From: Pachyseris speciosa
Taxonomy: Eukaryota; Cnidaria; Anthozoa; Scleractinia; Pachyseridae
Direction: 5' to 3'
Assembly (NCBI GenBank): GCA_016490735.1
Contig: JAEMWC010001464.1
Location: 18,501 to 82,500 of the forward strand
Length of the DNA: 64,000 nucleotides
Shown here: piece after piece, positions 53,721 through 63,706 of the stretch
Layout: each line of letters opens with the position of its first letter
Position numbering within the stretch: the first letter of the stretch is position 1
Translations under genes and position numbers: made by a program
The notes under the pieces: model-generated
Database searches by the model: none
What the model saw: only the letters and a program-made list of their open reading frames with translations
Told to the model about the DNA's origin: nothing

Positions 53721-53832
53721 AGTAGTAATAGGTGCGCTGGTTGAATACCACCTCCGCGCAGCACCCCTCCTCGCTTCGCTCATCGGGGGTGCTGCGCTCC
53801 GGTTGTATTCAACCAGCGCACCTATTACTACT
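53721..53832. mobile_element. Fold-back MITE
   Basis: 112 bp of near-perfect palindrome. Arms of about 48 bp begin AGTAGTAATAGGTGCGCTGG and end with its complement. The loop of about 15 bp contains CTTCGCTCATC. Confidence 0.75.
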
Positions 53833-53953
53833 TAAAAGGAAACCGGAAAGCAAGACAACAGGAAACAAAAAGCCAAGAAAAGAAACAAAGCAAAAATCGA
53901 AACAGCCAGGCACCGCGGGTCGGCCTTTTAGAGAGAGGGGGTGGGTATGTCCA

Positions 53954-54358
53954 ATGGCGTTTGAGGTTGTTGGAAGACTTTATGTTCCCGATCGCGCCTT
54001 TGGGACTTCATTGGGGCCTGAAATTGTTGAACAATATAGAGAATATCAAAAGGAAACAAGAGATTTTTCCTTTTCATTGAGCGCACAAATTGAAAGAATA
54101 CGGAGAATGGTTTTGGAGGGTTATGACCCACATTTTTCTACCTTCGAAGTCTGCAAAAATCAAGTTCTTGAACAAATATAATTGAGTGCCCTGGAAAAGG
54201 CCCTTAAATAATATTTATCCCAAGTTGGTGAGTTTATTAATGACGTATATGTTGAAGGTTCTGAAGCCGTTGAAGCAATATTTCAACAAGATCGCAAACT
54301 ATGTTATAACGAGCCAGAGGTTCTTAGCAACCACAAAAATACCTCTGGATCCCGCTGA
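53954..54358 (+). pseudogene. Intronless ORF with two in-frame stops, virus-like
   Basis: From ATG 53954 the frame encodes 75 residues (FEVVGRLYVPDRAFGTSLGP, then a helical QIERIRRMVLEGYDPHF) and meets TAA at 54179. The same frame stays coding-like through a second TAA at about 54206 to a final TGA at 54358 (FINDVYVEGSEAVEAIFQQD). The upstream leader (53919-53946, GTCGGCCTTTTAGAGAGAG) closely matches the leader of the ORF at 58117. I do not recognise the product. The shared leader links it to the compact ORF cluster at 58.1-59.1 kb. Confidence 0.45.
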
Positions 54359-54673
54359 GATAGGGGGCAATTTGCCACCAATCTCAGCAGGATATCCAGC
54401 TACTCTGAACATTCCAATGTAATCGAATCGCTTCTGGCACTCGTTTCTGTTTGATATGGGGCGTCAATTTTCACGCTTATCTGTCATAATCCTTAAACGT
54501 GAACGTTTATTTATGGCGAGAGTTTAATTAAATTCTATCTTTAGACCTGATGCACACGAAACATGACTGCGGGAAGGGGAAAACGAAACCCAATAGTTTG
54601 TTTTGGTTTTGATGAACTCTTGAGGTAGGCTCACCGGTATTACGGTGGCCCAGAAGGGTCAAACACAAATAAA

Positions 54674-54757
54674 AAAGAAAACACGAGCCTTTGGTTGTAA
54701 TTTAGTGCTATTATAAATAGCACTAAATTACAACCAAAGGCTCGAGTTTTCTTTGTT
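54674..54757. repeat. Palindrome, arms about 36 bp
   Basis: AGCCTTTGGTTGTAATTTAG and its exact complement face each other around TATTATAA. Hairpin-forming; possible MITE remnant. Confidence 0.7.
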
Positions 54758-54790
54758 TCTCTTTCGCATGCAATATCGGAAAAACAATAG

Positions 54791-55016
54791 GGCTGTTTAT
54801 ACGAGAGAAAATAAGCCGCGGCTTACTCTGGCCGCGGCTTACATAAGACGCGAAAGGAACCATTTATACGAGTAAAAACACCAAGCTAGGCCAGGATAAG
54901 CCGCAGCTTGAGAAAGCCGTGAACATAGATTTTGTACCATTTATACGGAGTGTTCGCGTCTTATGTAAGCCGTGGCCAGAGTAAGCCGCGGCTTATTTTC
55001 TCTCGTATAAACGGCC
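54791..55016. mobile_element. MITE with 66-bp inverted ends, TA target
   Basis: Ends GGGCTGTTTATACGAGAGAA and TTCTCTCGTATAAACGGCCC extend to about 66-bp arms. TA flanks both sides, as for Tc1/mariner-type insertions. The centre contains a further degenerate AAGCCGCAGCTTG block. Confidence 0.65.
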
Positions 55017-55018
55017 CT

Positions 55019-55625
55019 AATGTGTTTTGTTTTTGGAGGGAGATATATCTCTTTTGAACGCTAATTAAAATTCGCTCGTATTCCTAAATCAAACATGCTT
55101 GCAATACATGGTAATAGTGAACATATTTGCGAGTAATTTACACAAATCAGTCTGCAATTATTACCCTTCTTGAACACCGTGAAAGTAAATTAACATCACT
55201 GAGCTAAAATAATTCGCTTCAATATGTGATATCGTTGCGTGCTCATGAACAGAACTTTTACTATCCGTACGGTTTCCCTAGGAACTGATAAAATTCTCGT
55301 TGAATAATTCCTCAATAATCTCGGCAAACGTCGAAGTGGAAGTTTCAGTATTCGACTTCCGAAACCGACCTTGGCAGGAAAAGCGAGAACGGCGACTGTA
55401 TCGAAATCATCATTTCAAAATACAACTTCTCCTTTTTCTAATTCTTTCCCGATTGTTAAAATTTGTTTAACTTGGAAAATGCTGGCGAACTGTCGAAGGA
55501 CTAAATTACTCTGAAGGGCATTAAAGTAAGGAAAACGTTCTCGAAAAATACAGTCATCCGAACGCGTTATTGTTCTGCAAAGAAATGTACCAAATGTAAA
55601 ACGTTTTGGTCATTAAACCTGCTTA
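55019..55625. other. Nothing recognised
   Basis: No ORF, RNA gene or repeat structure stands out in this AT-rich stretch. Confidence 0.5.
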
Positions 55626-56954
55626 CAACATTTGCCTAGATTTTTATCTGCACTTCATAAAACTGTTCATGTTATATATCCCAGAAGCACTCAGGCATAC
55701 AGTGATGCCAGGACCTCAACCTGGATGAACCAGAAAAGATATGGAACATTTTCCTAGATTTTTATGTGCACTTCAAAAAACTGTTCATGTTATATATCCC
55801 AGAAGCACTCAGGCATACAGTGATGCCAGGACCTCAACCTGGATGAACCAGAAAAGATATGGAACATTTTCCTAGATTTTTATGTGCACTTAAAAAAACT
55901 GTTCATGTTATATATCCCAGAAGCACTCAGGCATACAGTGATGCCAGGACCTCAACCTGGATGAACCAGAAAAGATATTGAACATTTGCCTAGATTTTTA
56001 TGTGCACTTAAAAAAACTGTTCATGTTATATATCCCAGAAGCACTCAGGCATACAGTGATGCCAGGACCTCAACCTGGATGAACCAGAAAAGATATTGAA
56101 CATTTGCCTAGATTTTTATCTGCACTTCAAAAAACTGTTCATGTTATATATCCCAGAAGCACTCAGGCATACAGTGATGCCAGGACCTCAACCTGGATGA
56201 ACCAGAAAAGATATGGAACATTTTCCTAGATTTTTATGTGCACTTAAAAAAACTGTTCATGTTATATATCCCAGAAGCACTTAGGCATACAGTGATGCCA
56301 GGACCTCAACCTGGATGAACCAGAAAAGATATGGAAAATTTGCCTAGATTTCTATCTGCACTTTAAAAAAATGCTCATGTTATATATCCCAGAAGCACTC
56401 AGGCATACAGTGATGCCAGGACCTCAACCTGGATGAACCAGAAAAGATATATAACATTTGCCTAAATTTTTATCTGCATTTCCAAAACAACCTGTTATGT
56501 TAAATATCTCAGAAGCGCTCAGGCATACAGTGATGCCAGGACTTCAACCTGGATGAACCAGAAAAGATATTGAACATTTTCCTAGATTTTTGTCTGTACT
56601 TCAAAAAACTGTTCATGTTATATATCCCAGAAGTACTCAGGCATACAGTGATGCCAGGACCTCAACCTGGATGAACCAGAAAAGATATATAACATTTGCC
56701 TGAATTTTTATCTGCATTTCCAAAAAAACCTGTTATGTTAAATATCTCAGAAGCGCTCAGGCATACAGTGATGCCAGGACTTCAACCTGGATGAACCAGA
56801 AAAGATATTGAACATTTTCCTAGATTTTTATCTGCACTTCATAAAACTGTTCATGTTATATATCCCAGAAGCACTCAGGCATACAGTGATGCCAGGACTT
56901 CAACCTGAATGGACCAGAAAAGATATAGAACATTTCCCTAAATTTTTATCTGCA
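55626..56954. repeat. 118-bp tandem repeat, about 11 copies
   Basis: Units of 117-120 bp share TGTTATATATCCCAGAAGCA, then CTCAGGCATACAGTGATGCC and AGGACCTCAACCTGGATGAA. The unit contains two small inverted pairs (GGCAT/ATGCC and CCAGG/CCTGG). Units differ by several percent and outer ones are most diverged. No ORF is kept through the array. Confidence 0.9.
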
Positions 56955-58080
56955 AGTTACATATGCTAAATCACTTGAATATTTTACTATTGCTATTTTC
57001 CACGCACAAACAAACACAGAGTCCTAAGCTCCTTGGTTGTTTGAAAAGGCTTTCAGAAGTTGTTTCTGGACGATAATGTATTCTCCGACGATAATTTTCA
57101 ATTTTCAAACTGCCACTATTTTAATGACCACCATCAGTGGAAGGAATAGTCGCCAGATAAAATATTTGTGCTTTGACAGAGAGCAGCTATGTAAAAGATA
57201 TAAGTACCCATATCCAGTTATAAAGACAAAATAAGGAGCCGCCCATTTCCGCGCCCCCTCACCAGCCCGATTTTCATTATCGTGGATCGATGACGAGTGC
57301 GCGCGTATTTCGCGGCTTCATATTTAATTTGCCACCAGATTATAATTAATTTGCCGCCGGAATACACATGAACTTTGCTACATATACATAAATACGCTTG
57401 AACAGAAAGATTACTCTCAACAATTGTCCGAAACCGAAGGAATTCCAACTCAATCAAATCTTACAGAAAATTTACATTAGAATATAATCCCAGGGAAAAT
57501 GTCGTGGGCGATTCCTACCAAACGTACCAATGTAACAAAATCGAAAGTCACGTCGATCTTACCTCTTACGTTCGTATTTCCGCTTTTAAAATTGTCTGAA
57601 GGCGATTTACTTCGGCTTAAAATATAGTTACAACTTACCAAAGTCCATTGCACGTCAATGAAATCACCCGGTAAAACAGAATTTCAGCCTGAGAAGGCGT
57701 CACTCTCTGTAATTTCTGTCCATCACATACCGAGATATGCCGATTATCCCCTCGAAAATCTCAACGAATCGCTAAAGCATAACATTTGACAAAACTAGCG
57801 TTTCATCGTACAAGTAAAACCATAAAATGCCATAAGAACAAGGCGTAAGCGTGCCGCGTGCCGGTAAATTAAATTCTGCCGCTGAAGCGCAAAAACAATT
57901 CTTCTTTCAAGGTGTGCTAAGATGCTCCTTCAGTGAAACCACAAATGGAGTACGTTGACGGCTCTAATGCAGACCTATAACGTCACTCCTTAGAAACCAG
58001 ACGTGGGAGATTTTTTAACTTCCGGTTATCTCTGGCTCGTTATGGTCGGAGTGAAGGAACCCCTTTGAGAGAGGGCCGAC
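56955..58080. other. No gene recognised
   Basis: Open frames at 57037-57457 are short, start at non-ATG codons or overlap each other, and have no domain. The last 60 bp before 58117 form the leader of the next ORF. Confidence 0.5.
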
Positions 58081-58116
58081 AACCGTCGGCCTATTAGAGA
58101 AAGAGGTCGACAGGGT
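58060..58116 (+). promoter_or_regulatory. Conserved leader of the virus-like ORFs, with hairpin
   Basis: GTCGGCCTATTAGAGAAAGA at 58085-58104 matches the sequence before the ATG at 53954 (GTCGGCCTTTTAGAGAGAGG). Both run into GGGTATG and then ATGGCG. AGGGCCGAC..GTCGGCCT can form a hairpin at 58074-58092. It may be a promoter or 5' leader common to the ORF family. Confidence 0.4.
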
Positions 58117-58413
58117 ATGATGGCGACCGACCTGTTGCGTTACAACGAGAGGCAGGCCTTGATAGCCGAGATAGACAGGTGGTTGGGGAATGAATTTGAG
58201 GGTTCCATGGACAAACCACCAATGCGCCACGTGTGCGATTTGTTGAAAAATGACATGTCTCCATGGCGGTATATAATGAAAACAAGGGAAACCCATCTTA
58301 TCGATGAATGCGCGCTCATAGCCCTAAGAGTTCGCTATTCACTTTCACCAGAAGAAAAAGAGTTCATGAAGAAGTGGTTGACAGATGAGGGGTTTTATGA
58401 TACGGTCCATTGA
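58117..58413 (+). CDS. Compact intronless ORF A, paralogue of ORF B
   Basis: 98 codons from ATG 58117 (a second ATG follows at once). Predicted helical and charged: LLRYNERQALIAEIDRWLGN, then HVCDLLKNDMSPWRYIMKTR and SPEEKEFMKKWLTDEGFYD. The next ORF has the same plan (W-L, S-M, L-L..D-S-P, E-K-x-M-K, D-E-x-F), so the two are tandem paralogues. Family unknown. The close packing on one strand, absence of introns and frequent small ORFs look like viral or other foreign DNA. A decayed host family cannot be excluded. Confidence 0.55.
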   Translation: MMATDLLRYNERQALIAEIDRWLGNEFEGSMDKPPMRHVCDLLKNDMSPWRYIMKTRETHLIDECALIALRVRYSLSPEEKEFMKKWLTDEGFYDTVH

Positions 58414-58438
58414 ACTAAGGGGGATACAGGGGAGACCA

Positions 58439-58756
58439 ATGGGTGACGATGATTGGTCGAAACGTTACACCATAAGGCGTAAGTTGATTCTAACAATGAA
58501 CAAATGGTTGAAAGAAAGAGTGGACAAAAATTCTATGGAGAGGTACGCGCCAATGTTATATGCGCATATTTTGTTAGAAAAGGATGAATCTCCTAGGGGG
58601 TTCATCAGGAACACAAAAAGCATTCACAACACCTGTGGTGATTTTTCTTTCAAAGTTTTTAATCGTCTTAAACCTGATGAAAAGGGGTATATGAAACGTT
58701 GCTTGCTCGATGAAAAGTTTTGGGTAAAGGTACGTTGGAGATCTGCAGTGAGATAG
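58439..58756 (+). CDS. Compact intronless ORF B, paralogue of ORF A
   Basis: 105 codons from ATG 58439, only 25 bp after the stop of ORF A. It reads MGDDDWSKRYTIRRKLILTM, then HILLEKDESPRGFIRNTKSI and KPDEKGYMKRCLLDEKFW, matching ORF A block by block at modest identity. It stops at TAG 58754 and the next ATG begins at 58758. The open frame extends upstream to 58385, but ATG 58439 fits the alignment with ORF A better. Confidence 0.55.
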   Translation: MGDDDWSKRYTIRRKLILTMNKWLKERVDKNSMERYAPMLYAHILLEKDESPRGFIRNTKSIHNTCGDFSFKVFNRLKPDEKGYMKRCLLDEKFWVKVRWRSAVR

Positions 58757-58757
58757 T

Positions 58758-58950
58758 ATGGATCTCACGGAGCAGATTTGCGCTCTTCCCCCAGAGTTGC
58801 GCGAAAAAATTGTCACCACCATACCCAAAACCAGCTGAAAGAAAGAAAAAGAATGGGTTGGAACTGGGTTCACAAAGAACTTTTGGCCCCTTTGTATCTC
58901 TTTATGTTTCCAATTTTTTTTTCAACGACGGTTGGTCTTTTGAAGAATAG
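58758..58950 (+). pseudogene. ORF C, LPPELREKI protein with frameshift
   Basis: From ATG 58758, one base after the stop of ORF B, the frame reads MDLTEQICALPPELREKIVT and stops at 58836. Related sequence continues in another frame from about 58835 (MGWNWVHKELLAPLY). The break falls beside ACCAGCTG, where one extra C would keep the frame. LPPELREKI resembles the start of an F-box (LPxELxxKI). ORF D has the same start and the same MGWxxVH block. Confidence 0.5.
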
Positions 58951-58964
58951 CGGCCCCTTAACAA

Positions 58965-59198
58965 ATGGATGCATTGGAAGAGGTCAACCAACTTCCACCA
59001 GAGTTAAGAGAAAAAATCCTCTCTGAAGTGGTCAAACAAAAAGTCAATGACCGAAACAAAATGGGGTGGGCCAGTGTTCATGAGGATATTCATGACATTT
59101 TCGAGGTTCAACCTCCCTTTTGTGCACAACAGGGTGTTTTGTCAAGAATAACAGAATGCAGAAAATACTCTTATAAGGATTTATCGATCGTTAATTGA
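58965..59198 (+). CDS. ORF D, LPPELREKI protein, 3' end replaced
   Basis: It starts MDALEEVNQLPPELREKILS, followed by NKMGWASVHEDIHDIFEV, paralogous to ORF C. After about 59119 the sequence no longer resembles the family and soon enters a LINE fragment, so the C-terminus to 59198 is probably chimeric. Possible F-box-like N-terminus; function not assigned. Confidence 0.5.
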   Translation: MDALEEVNQLPPELREKILSEVVKQKVNDRNKMGWASVHEDIHDIFEVQPPFCAQQGVLSRITECRKYSYKDLSIVN

Positions 59199-59341
59199 GC
59201 CATATATTTCTTATGGTCTTACCGCCTGGGGCCAAGCTGCTAATTGTTATCTGAACAAAGTACTTATTCCGCAAAAAAGAGCTCTCCGTTTAATATACTT
59301 CTCTGACTGCAGAGCTCATGCAGTTCCTCAGTTTCTAAGCT
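59150..59341 (+). mobile_element. Non-LTR retrotransposon fragment (reverse transcriptase C-terminus)
   Basis: Reading from about 59168: IEPYISYGLTAWGQAANCYL, then PQKRALRLIYFSDCRAHAV. This is the conserved thumb-region pattern of non-LTR reverse transcriptases. Only about 60 codons remain. The frame is cut by the Harbinger end near 59345. Confidence 0.75.
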
Positions 59342-59594
59342 CCAGGCCCCGGTTCCTGAAAGGCCGATTAAACTATCCCCAGATTAAGAGTTAAACCAAG
59401 ATTAAATTTCTTATTCCCAGAATAACTAATCGGAGGTTAAAAAGGCGTTCCTGAAAACAGATTTATTCCTCGATTAACTATCCCTCGATTAAAAATGGAA
59501 TAAACCAGTCAGACCAGTTTTTCGAAAATTTGGCGCGAAAATATGTTCCAGTGCGCGCGGGGAAGCAGTCAAGAAAAAGGGAAAAGGAAGAAAA

Positions 59595-60999
59595 ATGGCG
59601 GAAGATGAAGTGACGGAAGTTGAGGTGACAAAGGTCGAGAGGAAGAGGAAAAAAATTTGTCTGTGAACGAAATTTCTGTAATTACAGAGAGTGTTCGTAA
59701 AAATCTAGAAACGATCCATTCTAAGCTGACTAACAGCGTCACGAACAAGAGAAAAAATCAGATATGGGAGGAAATCACGAACGACGTCAACGCGGTGGGT
59801 CAGGCGAACCGCACAGTGCAAGAAGTGAAAGACAAATGGAAAAATCTCCATTCTACTGCGAAGAAGGAGTTTTCATTGTTTAAAAAGGAGAGCAAAAAAA
59901 CCGGAGGTGGACCACAACCAAAGCCACCCTCGCAGTCAAGTGAGCAAATAATTGAAATATTTGAAGATACACTTGCTTTTGCCGGCCTGCGTGGTTTCGA
60001 AACTGGCGGCGACGAAGGAGTTGGTAAGTAGTATGCAAATTTTTATTGTTGCAAAATAAACATCGGTCATGTGATTTCCTTGAAAGTGGTTTTCGAACCA
60101 CCATGTTTAACACTTGTTTACCATTTCTTTAACGGGAAAAGTTTCTGTGAAGCCTGATGCAAACAGTAAAAGATAAGTAACTCGACTTTTAAATAAGCTT
60201 ATGGTTTATTGGAAATTGTTTTAAAGCAAGGAAATGCCAAGTCAACTTTCTACTTGAATTGAATGCGACCGAGAGGTCCTTGTTTTCCACGGTTTACTTT
60301 TGTAAGCTTTCAAAATTTTGCAGATAATTTGTTATGTTTGATATGTCGAAAAAGCCTGTAGTCGTCAATCTTTTGCCAAATTTGTGAAAGTCGCTGTGAC
60401 TCGGAGCTATTACACCCGGCGGCTGTCGTTTACTTAGTACGAAATCTGAAAAAAAAAATAAATCTAGTTTGTTGAATTTGTGTTGGCCATCACTTTTACG
60501 AAAATGTTTCGTGTCCCACAAGTTTGGATACAGACATTCATTTTTGTTCAAACAAGGATGACTTAATTTTGTTGAATTAAATTGGCATATGACCCTTCGC
60601 ACATAGCACATGAACATTTTAAGGGTCTTTCAATTTGCCAAAAGTATGCTTTCTTTTGAAAAGCAGACAAGTGTTTTGTAATGGCTTGTGCTCTGTGATG
60701 TAGTGATATGTTTTAAGCCTTGAAAATGACAGAAACTATCCCTTACAAATATATTAAAATATTTTGCAGAAGACCAGTGTGAAATGAAAAGTGACCCAAA
60801 TGACCAATATGATGGCTCCCTCACAGAGAAAATGTCCAAGCCAAGAAAGAGGCGTGTGAGCAGCGAAGATGTGCTGCAAATGCAGTATAACTGTCTTAGT
60901 CTGCAGAGAGAGAATTTGTTATTGAAAAACAGGAAGCTGACACTACAAGTGCAGCTGTTAGAGCAGCAAGTCCAATCGACAACTTACACCTTATTGTGA
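59595..60999 (+). CDS. Harbinger Myb/SANT-like DNA-binding protein
   Basis: Exon 1 is 59595-60023 (ATGGCGGAAG to donor GTAAGT, phase 1). Exon 2 is 60770-60999 (acceptor TTTTGCAG to TGA). The N-terminus is acidic, then basic (VERKRKK). The DNA-binding domain follows, similar to NAIF1-type Myb domains: ISVITESVRKNLETIHSKLT, IWEEITNDVNAVGQ, VQEVKDKWKNL, with the spaced Trp residues. Exon 2 encodes a basic patch (KPRKRRV) and a C-terminal leucine-rich coiled coil (ENLLLKNRKLTLQVQLLEQQ). In this superfamily the Myb-like partner binds the element ends and helps carry the transposase to the nucleus. The frame breaks at AAAAAAATTTG (about 59653); one more A would restore it. Confidence 0.7.
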
Positions 61000-62734
61000 G
61001 ATATTGTGTTGGAGAGGGGCTTTGAAAAAACACTGACCCCTTACTGTCCCCCCCTATAATGCACTGGAAAATAACAAAATTAAAAGTACGTTGAGGCTGA
61101 ATCAAGTTCGTTGCAAATTGTGGCTTACCTAAATTTCAAAAATGGCGGAAACTTGGCCTGACTGAGGTTCTACTTGCTGACTTGTTTCATCTCAAGTATC
61201 TTGGTTCTCTTCTCCGATAGATGAGCAAAAAATAAGTTGAAGCATCATCAAGTATGTTATAAGTTTCTCTGAAATACCATAACAACAACAAAGATGGGGA
61301 AACGAAACAGTTGGAAGAACACAATCGACAATTGAGCAACAATCAGGAACTATACAGTAACTGGAAGTTGTTCTGCATGGAGCTTAGTGGTTCTAGGCTC
61401 CTCTGTCCATTCTCCATCTTCGCATTAATTTTGTCAATATTTCATTAAGTTTTTGGCCTGATTTCGCATCACTTGATGTTTTGCTGTTACATTTTTGGAA
61501 GCCTCCTCTCATCTTGATTTTGACAAACAGAAAAAATAAATTGGTGCATGACTTGGAACTTCTAAGTTTCAGACAGAGCAGCTTCTGGTTTCTGTGTGAT
61601 GTGTGCATGTCACTCACTTGTGTTTATCTTCAAACTGTTTTCTTTTCTTTTATTTGTTTTTTTATGGAAGCAGGTAACATACCTGATGATGCTTAAATTT
61701 ATTTTGCACTGCTTATCAGGGAAGAGAAGCAGGCACTTCTAATGAAATGCATGTAAGTCAGAAAGAGGGGGGTCAGTGTTTTGTCAAAACCCATTGGAAG
61801 GGGTTATTGTTATGTTAATGTACCATGATAAATAAACCTTGCTGGAAATATGTTTGTCCTTACCTGCATGGTTTAGTGGTATTAACCTATGATCAAATTA
61901 AGGTTAAGTTATAGGTAAATAATTTTTATTCTTTGATCAGCTTTAAGTGCAACAAATGAATCTGGCTTCACAAAGAATGCCAATCAATCACACTGCTGAT
62001 TTTACATTAAATTAAATTAAAGGTGAAGCTGAATTCAGACAACACATGGTCAGTTCTTCAAAAGTAAGCTTCAAGCGTACACGATTTGTTTTGTGTCCCT
62101 CATTTTTCCCGTTTTCTTTGTCACCAAACGTTTTCTAAGAGTACCATCCTTACAGGTAACTTTCAAAATAATGCCCTCTCAAATGAAGGCTAGCATTCAA
62201 ACAATGACCTTGCAGCTACTGAATTCAGTTGTATTTTGGCTTTTCAATTCTTATTAAACAGTTTATATGAATAATAAAATCAATATTACAATGTATCACT
62301 TCATTTTTTACCTTGACAGTACCGGCAAATGCTTCACCGATTTTGGGAGTAGGAGGCTAAGGCATATAACTTACATACTTTACAGTGAGGTTGATTTGTG
62401 GCTCATGCGCGATTATGGTAACACTGAGAAAAAATGGAGCTGGGTTTTTTGAATGAACTGTTGTAAGTTGATTGTCACAAGTAAGGGCAGTTCCTCTCCA
62501 TTTCAAAAATTACACCTTGATTTGTTTTCAACCTGATTCTTCAGGTTGCCCTCATGACAGTTCATTTGAGAAACCAAGCACGGATTGCATTAATGCAGAA
62601 ATCATGCATTTTTACACAGTCAAATACAATTGAAAAAATGCAGCTTCAAAATTTTAAAGCATCCCTGGACACAAGACCTTTGACTTGAAGAAGTCACTTA
62701 TGCTATTCATCTGTCAAAAATCAATATCACATTG
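61000..62734. other. Harbinger interior, no gene recognised
   Basis: AT-rich sequence between the two element genes. Short open frames on both strands have no domain. It may hold UTRs or introns of the convergent genes. Confidence 0.5.
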
Positions 62735-62738
62735 TTAA

Positions 62739-63296
62739 AGTGGTACTACAATCAGAAAATCACTCGTCTTTTTTCTTCAAATTTCGAAAGTGTGTTTGCT
62801 TGACATCTGACTCGCGAAATTTCAAGCTTTAATTTCAAGCAGAAGACTGTTTACTTTGAGTGCAACTTTTTAATTTAACGGTCCGCCATTACTCACGTTC
62901 GTAACTGACCGATTAGGCCTCACAGAACTGGATCCAAGATAAAATGGCGTCATATGCGCACTGGTTTAAAATTGCAGTGTGTGAATGCAGGTTATTAAGT
63001 ATGCAAAACATGAGTTTGATTGTCTGAAAGCTCAAAATTCCCGTGCTGCATACTAAATCAGCCGGGTTTACACACACTGCATTCTTACTGTTGTGAGCTT
63101 TTTATGTCATTTCGTCCTCGATACAGTTCTCTCAAGATTTTGAAGTAAGTAATGGCAGACCGTTAAATTAAAAGTTGCACTCAAAGTAAACAGTCTTCTG
63201 CTTGAAATTAAAGCTTGAAATTTCGCGAGTCCGTTGTTAAGACACTTTCGAAATTTGAAGAAAAAAGACAAGTGACTTTCTGATCATAGTACCACT
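62739..63296. mobile_element. TTAA fold-back MITE, 558 bp
   Basis: Arms of about 155-165 bp begin AGTGGTACTACAATCAGAAA and end TTTCTGATCATAGTACCACT. TTAA flanks both sides (62735-62738, 63297-63300). The centre has a second, degenerate inverted pair (TGTGTGAATGCAGG / CACACACTGCATTC). No ORF. Confidence 0.75.
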
Positions 63297-63706
63297 TTAA
63301 AAAGATGTTGACAATGCTTTAATAATGTATGTTACATACAATGTCATAAGCTAATGCTGTCAAAGAAAAAGTAAAACGAAGTTATTAAAAGTATCGGTAT
63401 TTTACCAGTCACTCTTTCTTGCAACAAAAGAGCTAGTTTTTCATAGGAAAAGGTCATCAAGGTTTTGGGATCCCAATTTGACCAGGCATATGGGTCCCAG
63501 GACCCAGATTGAAAATCCTAGTGCCATCCCTGCCAAGCTCCAGTTTTCACTGTTTTTATTTTTGAATCCATATTAACCAATCATGATGGAACATGACTAT
63601 AGATCTGTCTTAGTCCAGACCTCTTAATTTTACATGTCACAGATGTATTTTATGAAGTCAAAATTGAAATACAGTGAGAAATCAGTTTGATGTGACAGCA
63701 AAATAT

